Shown here: piece after piece, positions 1-7,378 of the stretch
Layout: every line of letters starts with the position of its first letter
Position numbering within the stretch: position 1 is the first letter of the stretch
From: Candidatus Brocadia sp.
GTDB lineage: Bacteria > Planctomycetota > Brocadiia > Brocadiales > Brocadiaceae
NCBI GenBank assembly: GCA_030837935.1
Contig: JAUQXU010000105.1
Span: 1-18,470, forward strand
DNA: 18,470 bases
Reading direction: 5' to 3'
Notes under the pieces: generated by a model
The model's database searches: none
What the model saw: the letters and a program-made list of their open reading frames with translations, nothing else
Told to the model about the DNA's origin: nothing
Position numbers and translations under genes: made by a program

Positions 1-2
1 AT

Positions 3-1157
3 ACCGTTCCCAAGCAGATACTCAGAAATTGGCGCGCCTATTTCATGGAATTAGGATTATCCGAAGGGAATTACTTTCGCGCAAAGGGAAAAGACTATGT
101 CTTTCCCTGGGACGATATCGATCTGGGTGTCTCAAAGAAATTCTTGTGGGAAGAATATGAGCGTTCAACTCATTTTACCGAACGTGAGTACTGCCTGGGT
201 CGTCCACAGGTCGAAGCGCAATGTCTGGGATGTGGAGCTTGTCCAACGGCTGCACATATAAGGAAGCTCACACATCATACGATTTCTCAACCATTTCTCA
301 TGGAAGAAATTCGCCGAATTGCAGATAGCAAACGTAATAAACTTATATTACGGGTGGTTGTAGAGATTGAACCCACCCTGCGTTTGGTCGCGAAACGATT
401 TATTGGAGTGGCCATTGCGCGTGCCCTTATGCTTGCCATGCCCGGGGTTGTACCTTATTATCAATCATTGTCTGCGCATTTACGAGATTATGGCGAAGAG
501 ACGGTCACTACCGATTTTACGTATGGTATTAACGTCTACCACCTGGCGTTTTTATCAGATGATAAGATAAAAGACCTGTTGAATAATGAAGCCCTTTCTT
601 TAAGACTCAACAGCATACAGGAATATTGTCACGGATTCACGATTAAGGAATTTGTTTTAAACCCGGGGAATATGCCGGATGTGCAATACATCCTCTACAG
701 GATGAGTTTCAGGAAAGAATTTACGGCACCTTTTATTCAGCAAAAACTGGGGGAATATCTTCACGCAAATTATGTCAAGCATACGTTGTTAAAAAGGGAG
801 GGTCAGACGATATTCAAGGTAGACACAAAACACAAGAAGAATGCCGTTGTCCTTTATGCAAGGATTTACAAAACCCAACACGTGAAAGAATCAGATACAG
901 AATTTTCTCTTTTCATGGTGGCATCAAAACGTTTTCATGTCCAGGAATTTTTAATGACTTGTTACGGATTCGAGAGGAAAAAGGAAATCGTTTGTACACA
1001 GATAGAGGCCCTGGGATATTATGGAAAAAATCCTGTTTTGCAACATGTTGCACGATGTGCATCGTGTAATGACTCCGTCGGCGAAACGTTCCTCTTCGGT
1101 CAACCCTTAGCGGAACACCAATGCCTTGTTTGCAGCATAGACAGAGAGATAGTGTAA
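3..1157 (+). CDS. Radical SAM/DUF2344 family protein, C-terminal part (5' end outside window)
   Basis: The frame is open to the window edge: codons from base 3 read TVPKQILRNWRAYF before the first in-window Met at 45, so this is the tail of a longer gene. The segment PWDDIDLGVSKKFLWEEY, then a cysteine cluster at residues 50, 60, 63 and 66 counted from that Met (CxxCGAC), matches what I know of the end of the radical SAM part in the uncharacterised B12-binding/radical SAM family (TIGR03960 type). There it is followed by a DUF2344 (TIGR03936) domain. Residues from about 98 on would be that domain, here rather divergent. The last 30 residues carry two more CxxC pairs (CASC and CLVC), suggesting a small zinc ribbon. 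Substrate and reaction of the family are unknown to me; a role in RNA or cofactor modification is often guessed. The catalytic CxxxCxxC cluster would lie upstream, out of view. Confidence 0.72.
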   Translation, partial: TVPKQILRNWRAYFMELGLSEGNYFRAKGKDYVFPWDDIDLGVSKKFLWEEYERSTHFTEREYCLGRPQVEAQCLGCGACPTAAHIRKLTHHTISQPFLMEEIRRIADSKRNKLILRVVVEIEPTLRLVAKRFIGVAIARALMLAMPGVVPYYQSLSAHLRDYGEETVTTDFTYGINVYHLAFLSDDKIKDLLNNEALSLRLNSIQEYCHGFTIKEFVLNPGNMPDVQYILYRMSFRKEFTAPFIQQKLGEYLHANYVKHTLLKREGQTIFKVDTKHKKNAVVLYARIYKTQHVKESDTEFSLFMVASKRFHVQEFLMTCYGFERKKEIVCTQIEALGYYGKNPVLQHVARCASCNDSVGETFLFGQPLAEHQCLVCSIDREIV

Positions 1158-1229
1158 TGCTTCGATGGGAGAAATACGATAAATGTAACATTTTAGCCGT
1201 TTGAAAAATTGCCTTTAAATATACCACCA

Positions 1230-1265
1230 CTGCCCGCTCCCAAACTCCTGTTTGGGGGCGGGCAG
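1230..1265. repeat. Perfect 16-bp GC-rich hairpin between convergent genes
   Basis: Left arm 1230-1245 (CTGCCCGCTCCCAAAC) pairs completely with right arm 1250-1265 (GTTTGGGGGCGGGCAG) around a TCCT loop, with one G-T wobble. It lies between the ends of two convergent genes (1157 + and 1325 -), where a bidirectional terminator would be expected. No immediate T-run follows on either strand, although a second small hairpin (TTGAAA/TTTCAA) and T5 follow at 1266-1283. It is far more GC-rich than its surroundings, so a dispersed palindromic repeat that doubles as a terminator is equally possible. Confidence 0.7.
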
Positions 1266-1324
1266 TTGAAAGATATTTTTCAAAAAACTAAATTGTTACC
1301 AATAAATTAGAATACATCGTCTTG

Positions 1325-1876
1325 TTAAGCTTCATTTATATCAGGTTGTAGCCTCTCTTCCTTCATGCAAAGTTTTAACGCCTTTCTGGCTTCTTTGTCT
1401 ACAAACGAAAAAACACGATGAATCGAATCATGAGAACAAGAACGAACATGTCCTGCCACCTTAATAACCTCAAATCCCAGTGTGTCATAAAACTCGTAAA
1501 ACTTACGATAGAGACAGGCATTCTTTAATATACGATTCTTTCCACTACTACAAAATCCATTCATTTCCAATTGAGATCTTCTTCGCAGGAGTCCTGTTAC
1601 ACACTGAGAATCAGAGTATACATCCAGCGTTCCAAATCTTGAACCTGATACTTCTTTTTGGAAATCTTCAAGTGCCCACAAAAGGGTTTGCATTTCAAGT
1701 TTTGTGGATGAGGTAACCTCAAATTTTCGTAGCCTAATCTGTTCAACGAATTCAGGCCGAATAATTCTTTCAGGTGGTGTGTCCAGAAATGAAGAAGGTA
1801 TGACAAGATACGCTCCAAATCCAAGCTTTAGCCTGGGATTTAAACTTACATCAGTAAAAAGGGCATAACGGTTCAC
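1325..1876 (-). CDS. RNase HI-like ribonuclease
   Basis: A 183-residue protein with the RNase H fold pattern. There is an initial strand FTDVSLN with Asp9, Glu61 in the helix KLEMQTLLWAL, Asp89 in VYSDSQCV and Asp160 in FVDKEARKAL. These fit the D-E-D-D metal-binding set of RNase HI, which cleaves the RNA strand of RNA-DNA hybrids with Mg2+. A glycine-rich second strand (LGFGAYLV) also fits. It is about 30 residues longer than E. coli RnhA, with extra sequence at residues 28-55 and a charged C-terminal tail. The start is GTG at 1876, supported by AAGGAG seven bases upstream. It follows the MaoC-like gene on the same strand after a 297-bp gap. Whether it is the housekeeping RNase H or a specialised paralogue cannot be told from the sequence. 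Confidence 0.72.
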   Translation of the reverse strand: MNRYALFTDVSLNPRLKLGFGAYLVIPSSFLDTPPERIIRPEFVEQIRLRKFEVTSSTKLEMQTLLWALEDFQKEVSGSRFGTLDVYSDSQCVTGLLRRRSQLEMNGFCSSGKNRILKNACLYRKFYEFYDTLGFEVIKVAGHVRSCSHDSIHRVFSFVDKEARKALKLCMKEERLQPDINEA

Positions 1877-2173
1877 GAGCGCTCCTTGATAACTATCTTC
1901 TATTCGGTGAGAAAGCTTATACTATGCTTAGGAAAAGATTTCTAAACTTCAAAACCTAAAATTTTCAGCATGTTAGCTCATAAAATAGCGTATGTTAACC
2001 CGAAATCGCCAGAATTCCATTGAAAACTCATGAAGACTGGCAGGTTAAACAGGCAGGCAATGCATTGAGGCCTTACAGCTATTTTCTCTCATCCTTAATA
2101 GAATTTGGATAGGAAGTTTATCATCTAGTGAGTATAGGGGCAAAGCCTGTTCGGCCAGAGAAGGTATGCTCTA
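1877..2173. other. 297-bp spacer, nothing recognised
   Basis: This spacer lies between the RNase HI-like and MaoC-like genes, both on the minus strand. Apart from the RNase H ribosome binding site (about 1882-1888) I see no ORF, tRNA-like cloverleaf, strong hairpin or clear sigma-70 promoter. It is moderately AT-rich. Confidence 0.5.
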
Positions 2174-3196
2174 CTAAGTAGGTGCTACAAAACCACGTTC
2201 TTGCGGATTTGCATTGACAAGCTCATTGACTGTATCCAGAACGGGCTCCTTGGAATTGTGGAATTTGGCGATGGGATTCACAATCGCAAGACCGCGGTAA
2301 TACGTAACAAGGCCTTCAGCAATCTCTGCCAAGATCTTATTAAAGGTGTTTCGTTTCTTCGCCCTCGCAAGCTTTACCTCAGGACCTTTATCGCCGGTAA
2401 TGGGTATCCTTTCATAGTTGCCAAAATCCATGCGCAATATATTAATCATACCTCCCTGTCCGGACAGCTGATTTACAATTTCTGCTGATGGTAGTGAAGC
2501 AATATAGGCAAGAGGATATGTGTAATCTTTGTATCCCTCTTTTTGAAAATAAAAATCACTTCGAATTCCCAGTGTCTCAAAATAATCTTGTACCTTTGCT
2601 AAACATTTTTTATTTACGGTCGCTTCATCTATTTCTTTGACCTGTTTACCTGACGCTTTCAATCTTCCCAGGATGATGGTAGTAGCAATCGTCCTGTCCT
2701 GCTGATACGTTTTTACCTCAATTTGAATATAGTCGTTACTCACAAACTGCCATAAAAACAGATTGCATGTCCTCTCTCCATAGTAAGCGGAACCAGTGAA
2801 TTTTATATTTACCGAAGATATTTCCAGTTCTGAAAAGAGGATTTCTAAGGGAAGGATGATCTTGGAAACGGTCATTGCGCCAGGGACGATGTTGCCTTTT
2901 CTGTGGATGAGGTTATTGTCATTGGTTACATCAACAAAACGTTCACCGTGCGGCTTGGAGATTCTATATTCATGCTTGATTAAAAATTTATCCCATACCT
3001 GCAAACGGCGTTCGTTATAACTATCAATCTCCAGTACTAAGCCAGGATGAGGCGTCCATGCCTTTGCATCCCGAAAGCAAATCTCATCGGCCAAAAAACC
3101 ATCTATCCGTCTTAATGGCATTGAAAATATGGGGGATTCTACTCTAGTCATAAACATTACCGACAAAACATAATAATTATTTAGCTCACCCAGCAA
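2174..3196 (-). CDS. MaoC/hotdog-fold dehydratase-like protein
   Basis: About 340 residues. Residues 75-175 resemble a MaoC-like hotdog dehydratase. The segment RFVDVTNDNNLIHR has the family's Asp93-x4-His98 catalytic pair in a D-N-x-x-x-H context, followed by the IVPGAM segment (residues 103-108) typical of the substrate-binding turn. The second half (about 180-340) may be a degenerate second hotdog, as in double-hotdog enzymes, but I see no second catalytic pair. Such proteins hydrate or dehydrate acyl-CoA or acyl-ACP thioesters. No other fatty-acid gene is in the window, so the substrate is open. The listed start is TTG with a weak AGG upstream; ATG codons at residues 14 and 16 are plausible alternatives. 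A strong promoter on this strand lies about 255 bases upstream (3459-3487). Confidence 0.6.
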   Translation of the reverse strand: MLGELNNYYVLSVMFMTRVESPIFSMPLRRIDGFLADEICFRDAKAWTPHPGLVLEIDSYNERRLQVWDKFLIKHEYRISKPHGERFVDVTNDNNLIHRKGNIVPGAMTVSKIILPLEILFSELEISSVNIKFTGSAYYGERTCNLFLWQFVSNDYIQIEVKTYQQDRTIATTIILGRLKASGKQVKEIDEATVNKKCLAKVQDYFETLGIRSDFYFQKEGYKDYTYPLAYIASLPSAEIVNQLSGQGGMINILRMDFGNYERIPITGDKGPEVKLARAKKRNTFNKILAEIAEGLVTYYRGLAIVNPIAKFHNSKEPVLDTVNELVNANPQERGFVAPT

Positions 3197-3458
3197 TATA
3201 CCTATACGTGTAAGCTTCCTTGTAATACCTTAATAAACAGACACAAGAATGATAAAAAAACAACTTGTTTTTAAAATATAAAAACCGATTTTTGATTCAG
3301 CCAGTAATATATCGGTAAGTATCGTTAAAAATTAATGGTATAAATCGGACTTTGCTAAAACAAAAAATCACTCAGGTAAATTTTAATACATGCTTCTCCA
3401 TTTTTCGCCAAACAACCTTGATGGTCATTAAAAATCTGCCCTGTCTAATTTTTTTTCG

Positions 3459-3487
3459 ATTGTATTATGCAAATTCCTTTATGTCAA
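3459..3487 (-). promoter_or_regulatory. Sigma-70-type promoter toward the MaoC-like gene
   Basis: On the minus strand TTGACA (3487-3482) is followed after exactly 17 bases by TACAAT (3464-3459): a consensus -35 and a five-of-six -10. It points to the gene starting at 3196. The -35 box lies inside one arm of a perfect inverted repeat. Confidence 0.6.
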
Positions 3488-3510
3488 GGATATAAACACC
3501 TTGACATAAA
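3478..3510. repeat. Perfect 12-bp inverted repeat overlapping a promoter
   Basis: TTTATGTCAAGG (3478-3489) and CCTTGACATAAA (3499-3510) are exact reverse complements around a 9-base spacer, followed by nine T (3511-3519). Each arm carries TTGACA on one strand, and the left arm supplies the -35 of the minus promoter. Two readings are possible: an operator for a dimeric regulator, or a weak intrinsic terminator on the plus strand. No plus-strand gene ends just upstream, so I favour a regulatory site. Confidence 0.55.
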
Positions 3511-3645
3511 TTTTTTTTTAATTTTCATACAATCAACCACTTCATGTAACTACCGCGAGCAAAACTCATGTCTTGGCAAACACATTCAAGCATTACAGAC
3601 GGAGTACATTGAGACGATGTGAAGCGGTACATAATTTATATTAAC

Positions 3646-3674
3646 TTGACAAAGATTATAAGTCTTAGTATGCT
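3646..3674 (+). promoter_or_regulatory. Candidate sigma-70 promoter for the GlmU-like/PIN operon
   Basis: TTGACA (3646-3651), a 17-base spacer, then TATGCT (3669-3674), which keeps four of six -10 consensus bases. It lies about 200 bases before the GTG start at 3878 and is the best plus-strand match I found in the spacer. Confidence 0.45.
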
Positions 3675-3877
3675 ACCGAAACATCACTTAACGATACCCA
3701 TGAGCTATCACAAACAATAGAAATTGCAAAATATTACCTGGCAGCCATAATCTTTGGGTAGTGATATTTTACACCGGTCAAGAACCGAAAGCCGCCACAA
3801 TTCATCTTCGTCATTTTTTATAACGCTTCTTAAACAAAGACACATTTTCATGTTGATACAACAGGGAGCCTTTTCAG

Positions 3878-5122
3878 GTGCAATATATCTGTTTATTTGA
3901 AGATAGTCAATATTCAAAACTCGTCCCTCTTGTGCATACAAGGACGGCGTTTGAACTGCGTTGTGGGTTGTTCACCCCTTTGGAAAGGATAATCAAACAT
4001 TATCCCCGTGTCCTCATTACCCTTTTTTGCAGAAGTTATTTATCCGATATATTACAAGAACGGTATCCTTACCACATCAATAACCTCCACACAGCAGACG
4101 ATACCTGCCTTTTTTTAAACGGTCGCGCAATCCTCTCCCCTCCTATTCCAACAGAAGGACCTGAGGAAATCGGAATACAAGGGAACACCCTGGTTTATGC
4201 CCGTCTCAGGGGAAAAAACGCCACAAAGCTGTCCCCGGAAATGTTTCTCACACATAACCCCATTGAACTGTTAAAAGGTACGGTTCAGGTAGTTAATACT
4301 CACGTACCCACGATAAACTATTTTTGGGATCTTGTTAAACTCAATATGTCCCAAATAGAAAAAGATTTCGCGCTGTTTGTCAAGGAAGGCTCCATCACGG
4401 GAAAATTGCATGAAGGTGTTCATCTACTCAATAAAGATCAAATATTTATTGGCAAAGACAGCCGGATTAAACCGGGTTGTGTATTTGATGCCGAAGAAGG
4501 GCCAATTTATATAGGCCAGCATGCTACTATTGCACCTAATACCACCGTCGAGGGACCCGTTTATATTGGCAATCATGCAGTGGTTCGATCCAATTCGAGG
4601 ATACGGGGCGGCACAAACATTGGCGAGGTTTGCAAGGTCGGAGGAGAAATTGTCAACAGCATCTTCCACAGTTACAGCAATAAGCAACACGACGGATTTC
4701 TTGGCGATTCTTACATTGGCTCATGGGTTAATATGGGGGCGGATACCGTGAATAGCAACCTCCTCAACACCTATGGAAACATAAACGTTGAAATCGGAGG
4801 AAATATCATAAATACAGGTCAGATGTTCCTTGGTATGGCAATGGGAGATCACACAAAAACAGCCATCAACACAACGATCATGACGGGTAGCATTGTTGGC
4901 TTTGCCTGTAACATCGTTAGCACCTCCTATCCTCCGAAATATCTTCCGCCCTTTACGTGGTTTTCACACCACGGCATACAGATATATACCCTGGAAAAGG
5001 CATTGATCGTGGCGAAGATCGCGATGAGAAGGCGGGACAAAGAAATGACTGCCGCCGAAGAGCAACTCTTTCGTATGGTATTTCGTCTTACAGAGGCGGA
5101 AAGAAGTTCCCTATCCAATTGA
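3878..5122 (+). CDS. Alternative GlmU-type sugar-1-phosphate nucleotidyltransferase/acetyltransferase
   Basis: 414 residues in two parts. The N-terminal part (about 1-170) starts with CLFEDSQYSKLVPLVHTR and ELRCG, which replaces the GxGTR loop of ordinary GlmU and fits the 'alternative bacterial GlmU' family (TIGR03991). The C-terminal part (about 185-390) is a left-handed beta-helix built from hexapeptide turns such as IYIGQHATIAPNTTVEGPVYIG. Late in it, GADTVNSNLLNTYG matches the acetyltransferase region of GlmU (family form AGTxTSNLKNxYG). The expected role is making UDP-N-acetylglucosamine, or a related nucleotide sugar, for cell envelope synthesis in the cytoplasm. The GTG start has GGAG nine bases upstream. 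The PIN-domain gene starts 10 bases after its stop, so the two are probably co-transcribed. The exact sugar is not provable from sequence. Confidence 0.8.
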   Translation: MQYICLFEDSQYSKLVPLVHTRTAFELRCGLFTPLERIIKHYPRVLITLFCRSYLSDILQERYPYHINNLHTADDTCLFLNGRAILSPPIPTEGPEEIGIQGNTLVYARLRGKNATKLSPEMFLTHNPIELLKGTVQVVNTHVPTINYFWDLVKLNMSQIEKDFALFVKEGSITGKLHEGVHLLNKDQIFIGKDSRIKPGCVFDAEEGPIYIGQHATIAPNTTVEGPVYIGNHAVVRSNSRIRGGTNIGEVCKVGGEIVNSIFHSYSNKQHDGFLGDSYIGSWVNMGADTVNSNLLNTYGNINVEIGGNIINTGQMFLGMAMGDHTKTAINTTIMTGSIVGFACNIVSTSYPPKYLPPFTWFSHHGIQIYTLEKALIVAKIAMRRRDKEMTAAEEQLFRMVFRLTEAERSSLSN

Positions 5123-5132
5123 AAGGCTTCTT

Positions 5133-5840
5133 ATGGAAAAAAACATTAAACACGAACGAATTATTATTGATACCAGCATTTTCACCAATCCGGAAGTTTA
5201 TCAATCATTTGGCGCAAATCCAACTGAAGCGTTACGTACATTTCTAGAGATTATTGGCAAACTGGACGGACCTACCTTTCATATGCCCCCCTCAATCTAT
5301 CAGGAATTACTCACGTTTGTTGAAACAAAGGATATCCCGCCCGACCTTCAAATTCGTATAATTCAAAAACCACCGAAACGCTATGAACTGTCGGTCCCGG
5401 CTTTTTTGCTGTATGAACTCATTGAGGACGTACGTCACAGGATAGACAAGGGTTTACGGGTTGCAGAAGAAGCCGTACGGAAAAGGATCCACAGGGGCTT
5501 AAAGACATCCGAGGAAACCGAACGGAAGCAGAAGTTGTTGCACGAAAAGTCAGTTTTTCTTTTCCCGGACGTGCGTATGACCGAGGAAGTTCCGTACAGA
5601 ATTGAATCAGAAGCTATGGAGGCTGTTGCTATTACTGATCTGAGAAAAAAATATCGCGCTGCCCTTCGGGAGGGGATTATTGATAGCAAGGAAGACGTCG
5701 ACCTTATTCTCTTGGCCAAGGAAATGGACGGTATCCTGATGACTGCCGATTCTGGCATTGTCAAATGGGCTGATAAGCTGGGGATCCGATACATCGACCC
5801 GCATATGTTGCGGGGTATACTCGACAAACTGATGACGTAA
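5133..5840 (+). CDS. RNA ligase partner protein, PIN-domain nuclease-like (UPF0278/MJ0950 type)
   Basis: 235 residues. The N-terminal strand and turn RIIIDTSIFTNPEVYQSFG carries Asp13, and Glu58, Asp188/Asp190 (SKEDVDLILLA) and Asp206 (MTADSGIVKWA) complete an acidic set typical of PIN-domain metal-dependent ribonucleases. A long charged helical segment (about 95-140, rich in Arg, Lys and Glu) is inserted mid-protein. The sequence matches what I know as the 'RNA ligase partner' family (TIGR03875), named because it occurs with Pab1020-type RNA ligases, as it does here with the convergent gene at 5985-7109. Function is unproven; RNA end trimming or cleavage ahead of ligation is a reasonable guess. 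AAAGG six bases before the ATG supports the start. It is probably translated from the same mRNA as the GlmU-like gene. Confidence 0.85.
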   Translation: MEKNIKHERIIIDTSIFTNPEVYQSFGANPTEALRTFLEIIGKLDGPTFHMPPSIYQELLTFVETKDIPPDLQIRIIQKPPKRYELSVPAFLLYELIEDVRHRIDKGLRVAEEAVRKRIHRGLKTSEETERKQKLLHEKSVFLFPDVRMTEEVPYRIESEAMEAVAITDLRKKYRAALREGIIDSKEDVDLILLAKEMDGILMTADSGIVKWADKLGIRYIDPHMLRGILDKLMT

Positions 5841-5984
5841 GTCTACAAAACAGCATATGGTTGGTTTTCTCCATTCATACTTTTTCACACCTCGCCGGTA
5901 GTTTACACCCCTGCCATCTGCGCTATGCTGGTTGGCACATCCCGAGGTTTTTTATCGGTTTGGGATTTTCAACCCTATGAAACA

Positions 5985-7109
5985 TTAGTCAACATGGGTT
6001 GCACCTTCCAGGTGTTTTTGGAGAATTTGATATGAGGCATAACACTTTCTTACAAACTTGACATGCCAGTAATCGCCTATCTTGTTTTTTGACAGCACCT
6101 CAAACTTAACCTTACATTTATACAGGTGCTCTATCATCCGCCGGATATTTTCCTCCTCCCGAAATCTGAGAAGAAATTTCTCATCAATCACTTCACTCCG
6201 TGCCGCCTTAGCAACATTTTCATATATGGGTTTTAGCAATACCTTGCCCAACTGAGTGAAAACTTCTGGTTGCAACATATGCGCATGTTCATGAATAAAC
6301 ATAGCTGCACGAATAATCCGATGGGTAAAAAACTCAGGTGCCATCTCTGCCATCAAGGGAGCGGTAACATGAATATCCCGTAAGCAGGAACCCAAAGTCA
6401 CGTACTTCAGAATTTTTTCGGCAGGATTAACCGGCTTCATCACCATCCCTTCACACCCTGTTTCATCCAACTCTTTAACAACCCTTTTCAAGGCTGAAAT
6501 ATCTGATGCTGAAAACCGCCCAAATCTCCTCACGGTCGGTATGTGGTAGGTATCGAAGATCCTGTATCGTTCATCAACAGGAATTTTATGAGGTTTGTTC
6601 ATCATCATTAAATCAAAGGCAAAAAAACGGACGTCTTCTTTTACATAAGGAGGATGTTCTATATTATAAGGATTATCGGGTCCGGCAAATTCACCACAGA
6701 CAATCAGTCCGGGATTATCATCAAACATCTTTTTTACATCTAAAAAATCCCTAATCCGGTCTGTCGAAAATGGACAAACATACGCACCGCGTGAAAAAAC
6801 CAGTACGCGGCCATGAACACGCACAACCCTGACGTTATAACCATCAACCTTTTCTTCAACATAAAAGGGTTGGGTATAGGCATTGCGAATACCGTTTTCC
6901 AAATGCAAAATCCGGGCAATCCTTGGAAAATCAAAAACAATCCCATCTTCTGTAACAATCGAACCCCTGCCCAAAGCACCAATCTTTTTTGTTACCTTCC
7001 AGTAGCTGACACCATCAAATTCCTCACAGACAACGTCATGCCTTTCCATGGATTCATTCCACATGGACTCAGAGATACCAATCTGCTCAACGACATCATG
7101 CATTTGCAT
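5985..7109 (-). CDS. ATP-dependent RNA ligase, Rnl3/Pab1020 family
   Basis: 374 residues, the usual length for this archaeal-type family (TIGR01209). Nucleotidyltransferase motifs occur in order. Motif I is EEKVDG with the AMP-accepting Lys87. SRGAY (105-109) is motif Ia. CGEFAG (137-142) and RFFAFDLM (160-167) are the next conserved blocks. Motif IV is EGMVMK (219-224), and motif V is the lysines in EKILKY (230-235). Residues from about 245 form the family's C-terminal dimerisation/OB-like part. Known members adenylate RNA 5'-phosphates and join or circularise single-stranded RNA. AGAGAG nine bases before the ATG supports the start; a second ATG lies two codons in. It is convergent with its PIN partner, 144 bases away, and divergent from the TrkA-N/DHH gene. 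Confidence 0.9.
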   Translation of the reverse strand: MQMHDVVEQIGISESMWNESMERHDVVCEEFDGVSYWKVTKKIGALGRGSIVTEDGIVFDFPRIARILHLENGIRNAYTQPFYVEEKVDGYNVRVVRVHGRVLVFSRGAYVCPFSTDRIRDFLDVKKMFDDNPGLIVCGEFAGPDNPYNIEHPPYVKEDVRFFAFDLMMMNKPHKIPVDERYRIFDTYHIPTVRRFGRFSASDISALKRVVKELDETGCEGMVMKPVNPAEKILKYVTLGSCLRDIHVTAPLMAEMAPEFFTHRIIRAAMFIHEHAHMLQPEVFTQLGKVLLKPIYENVAKAARSEVIDEKFLLRFREEENIRRMIEHLYKCKVKFEVLSKNKIGDYWHVKFVRKCYASYQILQKHLEGATHVD

Positions 7110-7293
7110 ATGAAGTGACTCTCTAAAAATATATATTGTTTAATTTTGATACGATGTTACATAAACCAGTCCCTTAATTTCAAGACAAAACTAAACCATA
7201 CCGTGGTATATACAGCACTATTTACGATACAATTCCACCTATAACTCCTATATTTGTAAAAGGTTAAAATTGAGATAGAATCGGTTTTTAATA

Positions 7294-7322
7294 TTGACTT
7301 CAAAAAGGTATAATCGTATAAT
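7294..7322 (+). promoter_or_regulatory. Strong sigma-70-type promoter for the TrkA-N/DHH gene
   Basis: TTGACT (7294-7299), exactly 17 bases, then TATAAT (7317-7322), about 55 bases before the ATG at 7379. A second TATAAT at 7309-7314 has too short a spacer. It probably also serves the downstream lipoprotein gene. Confidence 0.65.
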
Positions 7323-7378
7323 TAATCGTCTTTTTAACTATAACCGAACATGGGATTCCACGTAAGAAGGATGTATTG

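Larger units (their letters stand above)
3197..3877. other. 681-bp AT-rich intergenic region between divergent genes
   Basis: It separates the MaoC-like gene (-) from the GlmU-like gene (+). It is strongly AT-rich with many T and A runs, and I find no credible ORF. It holds a minus-strand promoter, an inverted repeat overlapping that promoter, and a plus-strand promoter, each listed separately. Both genes would have long leaders (about 250 and 200 bases). I see no known riboswitch consensus in them. Confidence 0.6.

Noticed and set aside
2085..2173. GTAGAGCA-like sequence on the minus strand that recalls a tRNA D-arm
   Set aside because: No acceptor stem, anticodon arm or TTCGA-type T-arm could be placed at proper spacing.
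3708..3941. 77-residue minus-strand ORF across the GlmU-like start
   Set aside because: It overlaps the ribosome binding site and first codons of a well-supported gene, has no recognisable domain and no ribosome binding site.
5886..5984. Possible terminator between the convergent PIN and ligase genes (ACCTCG ... CGAGGTTTTTT)
   Set aside because: Stem of only six pairs with a loop near 48 bases; too weak to call, though some terminator is expected here.
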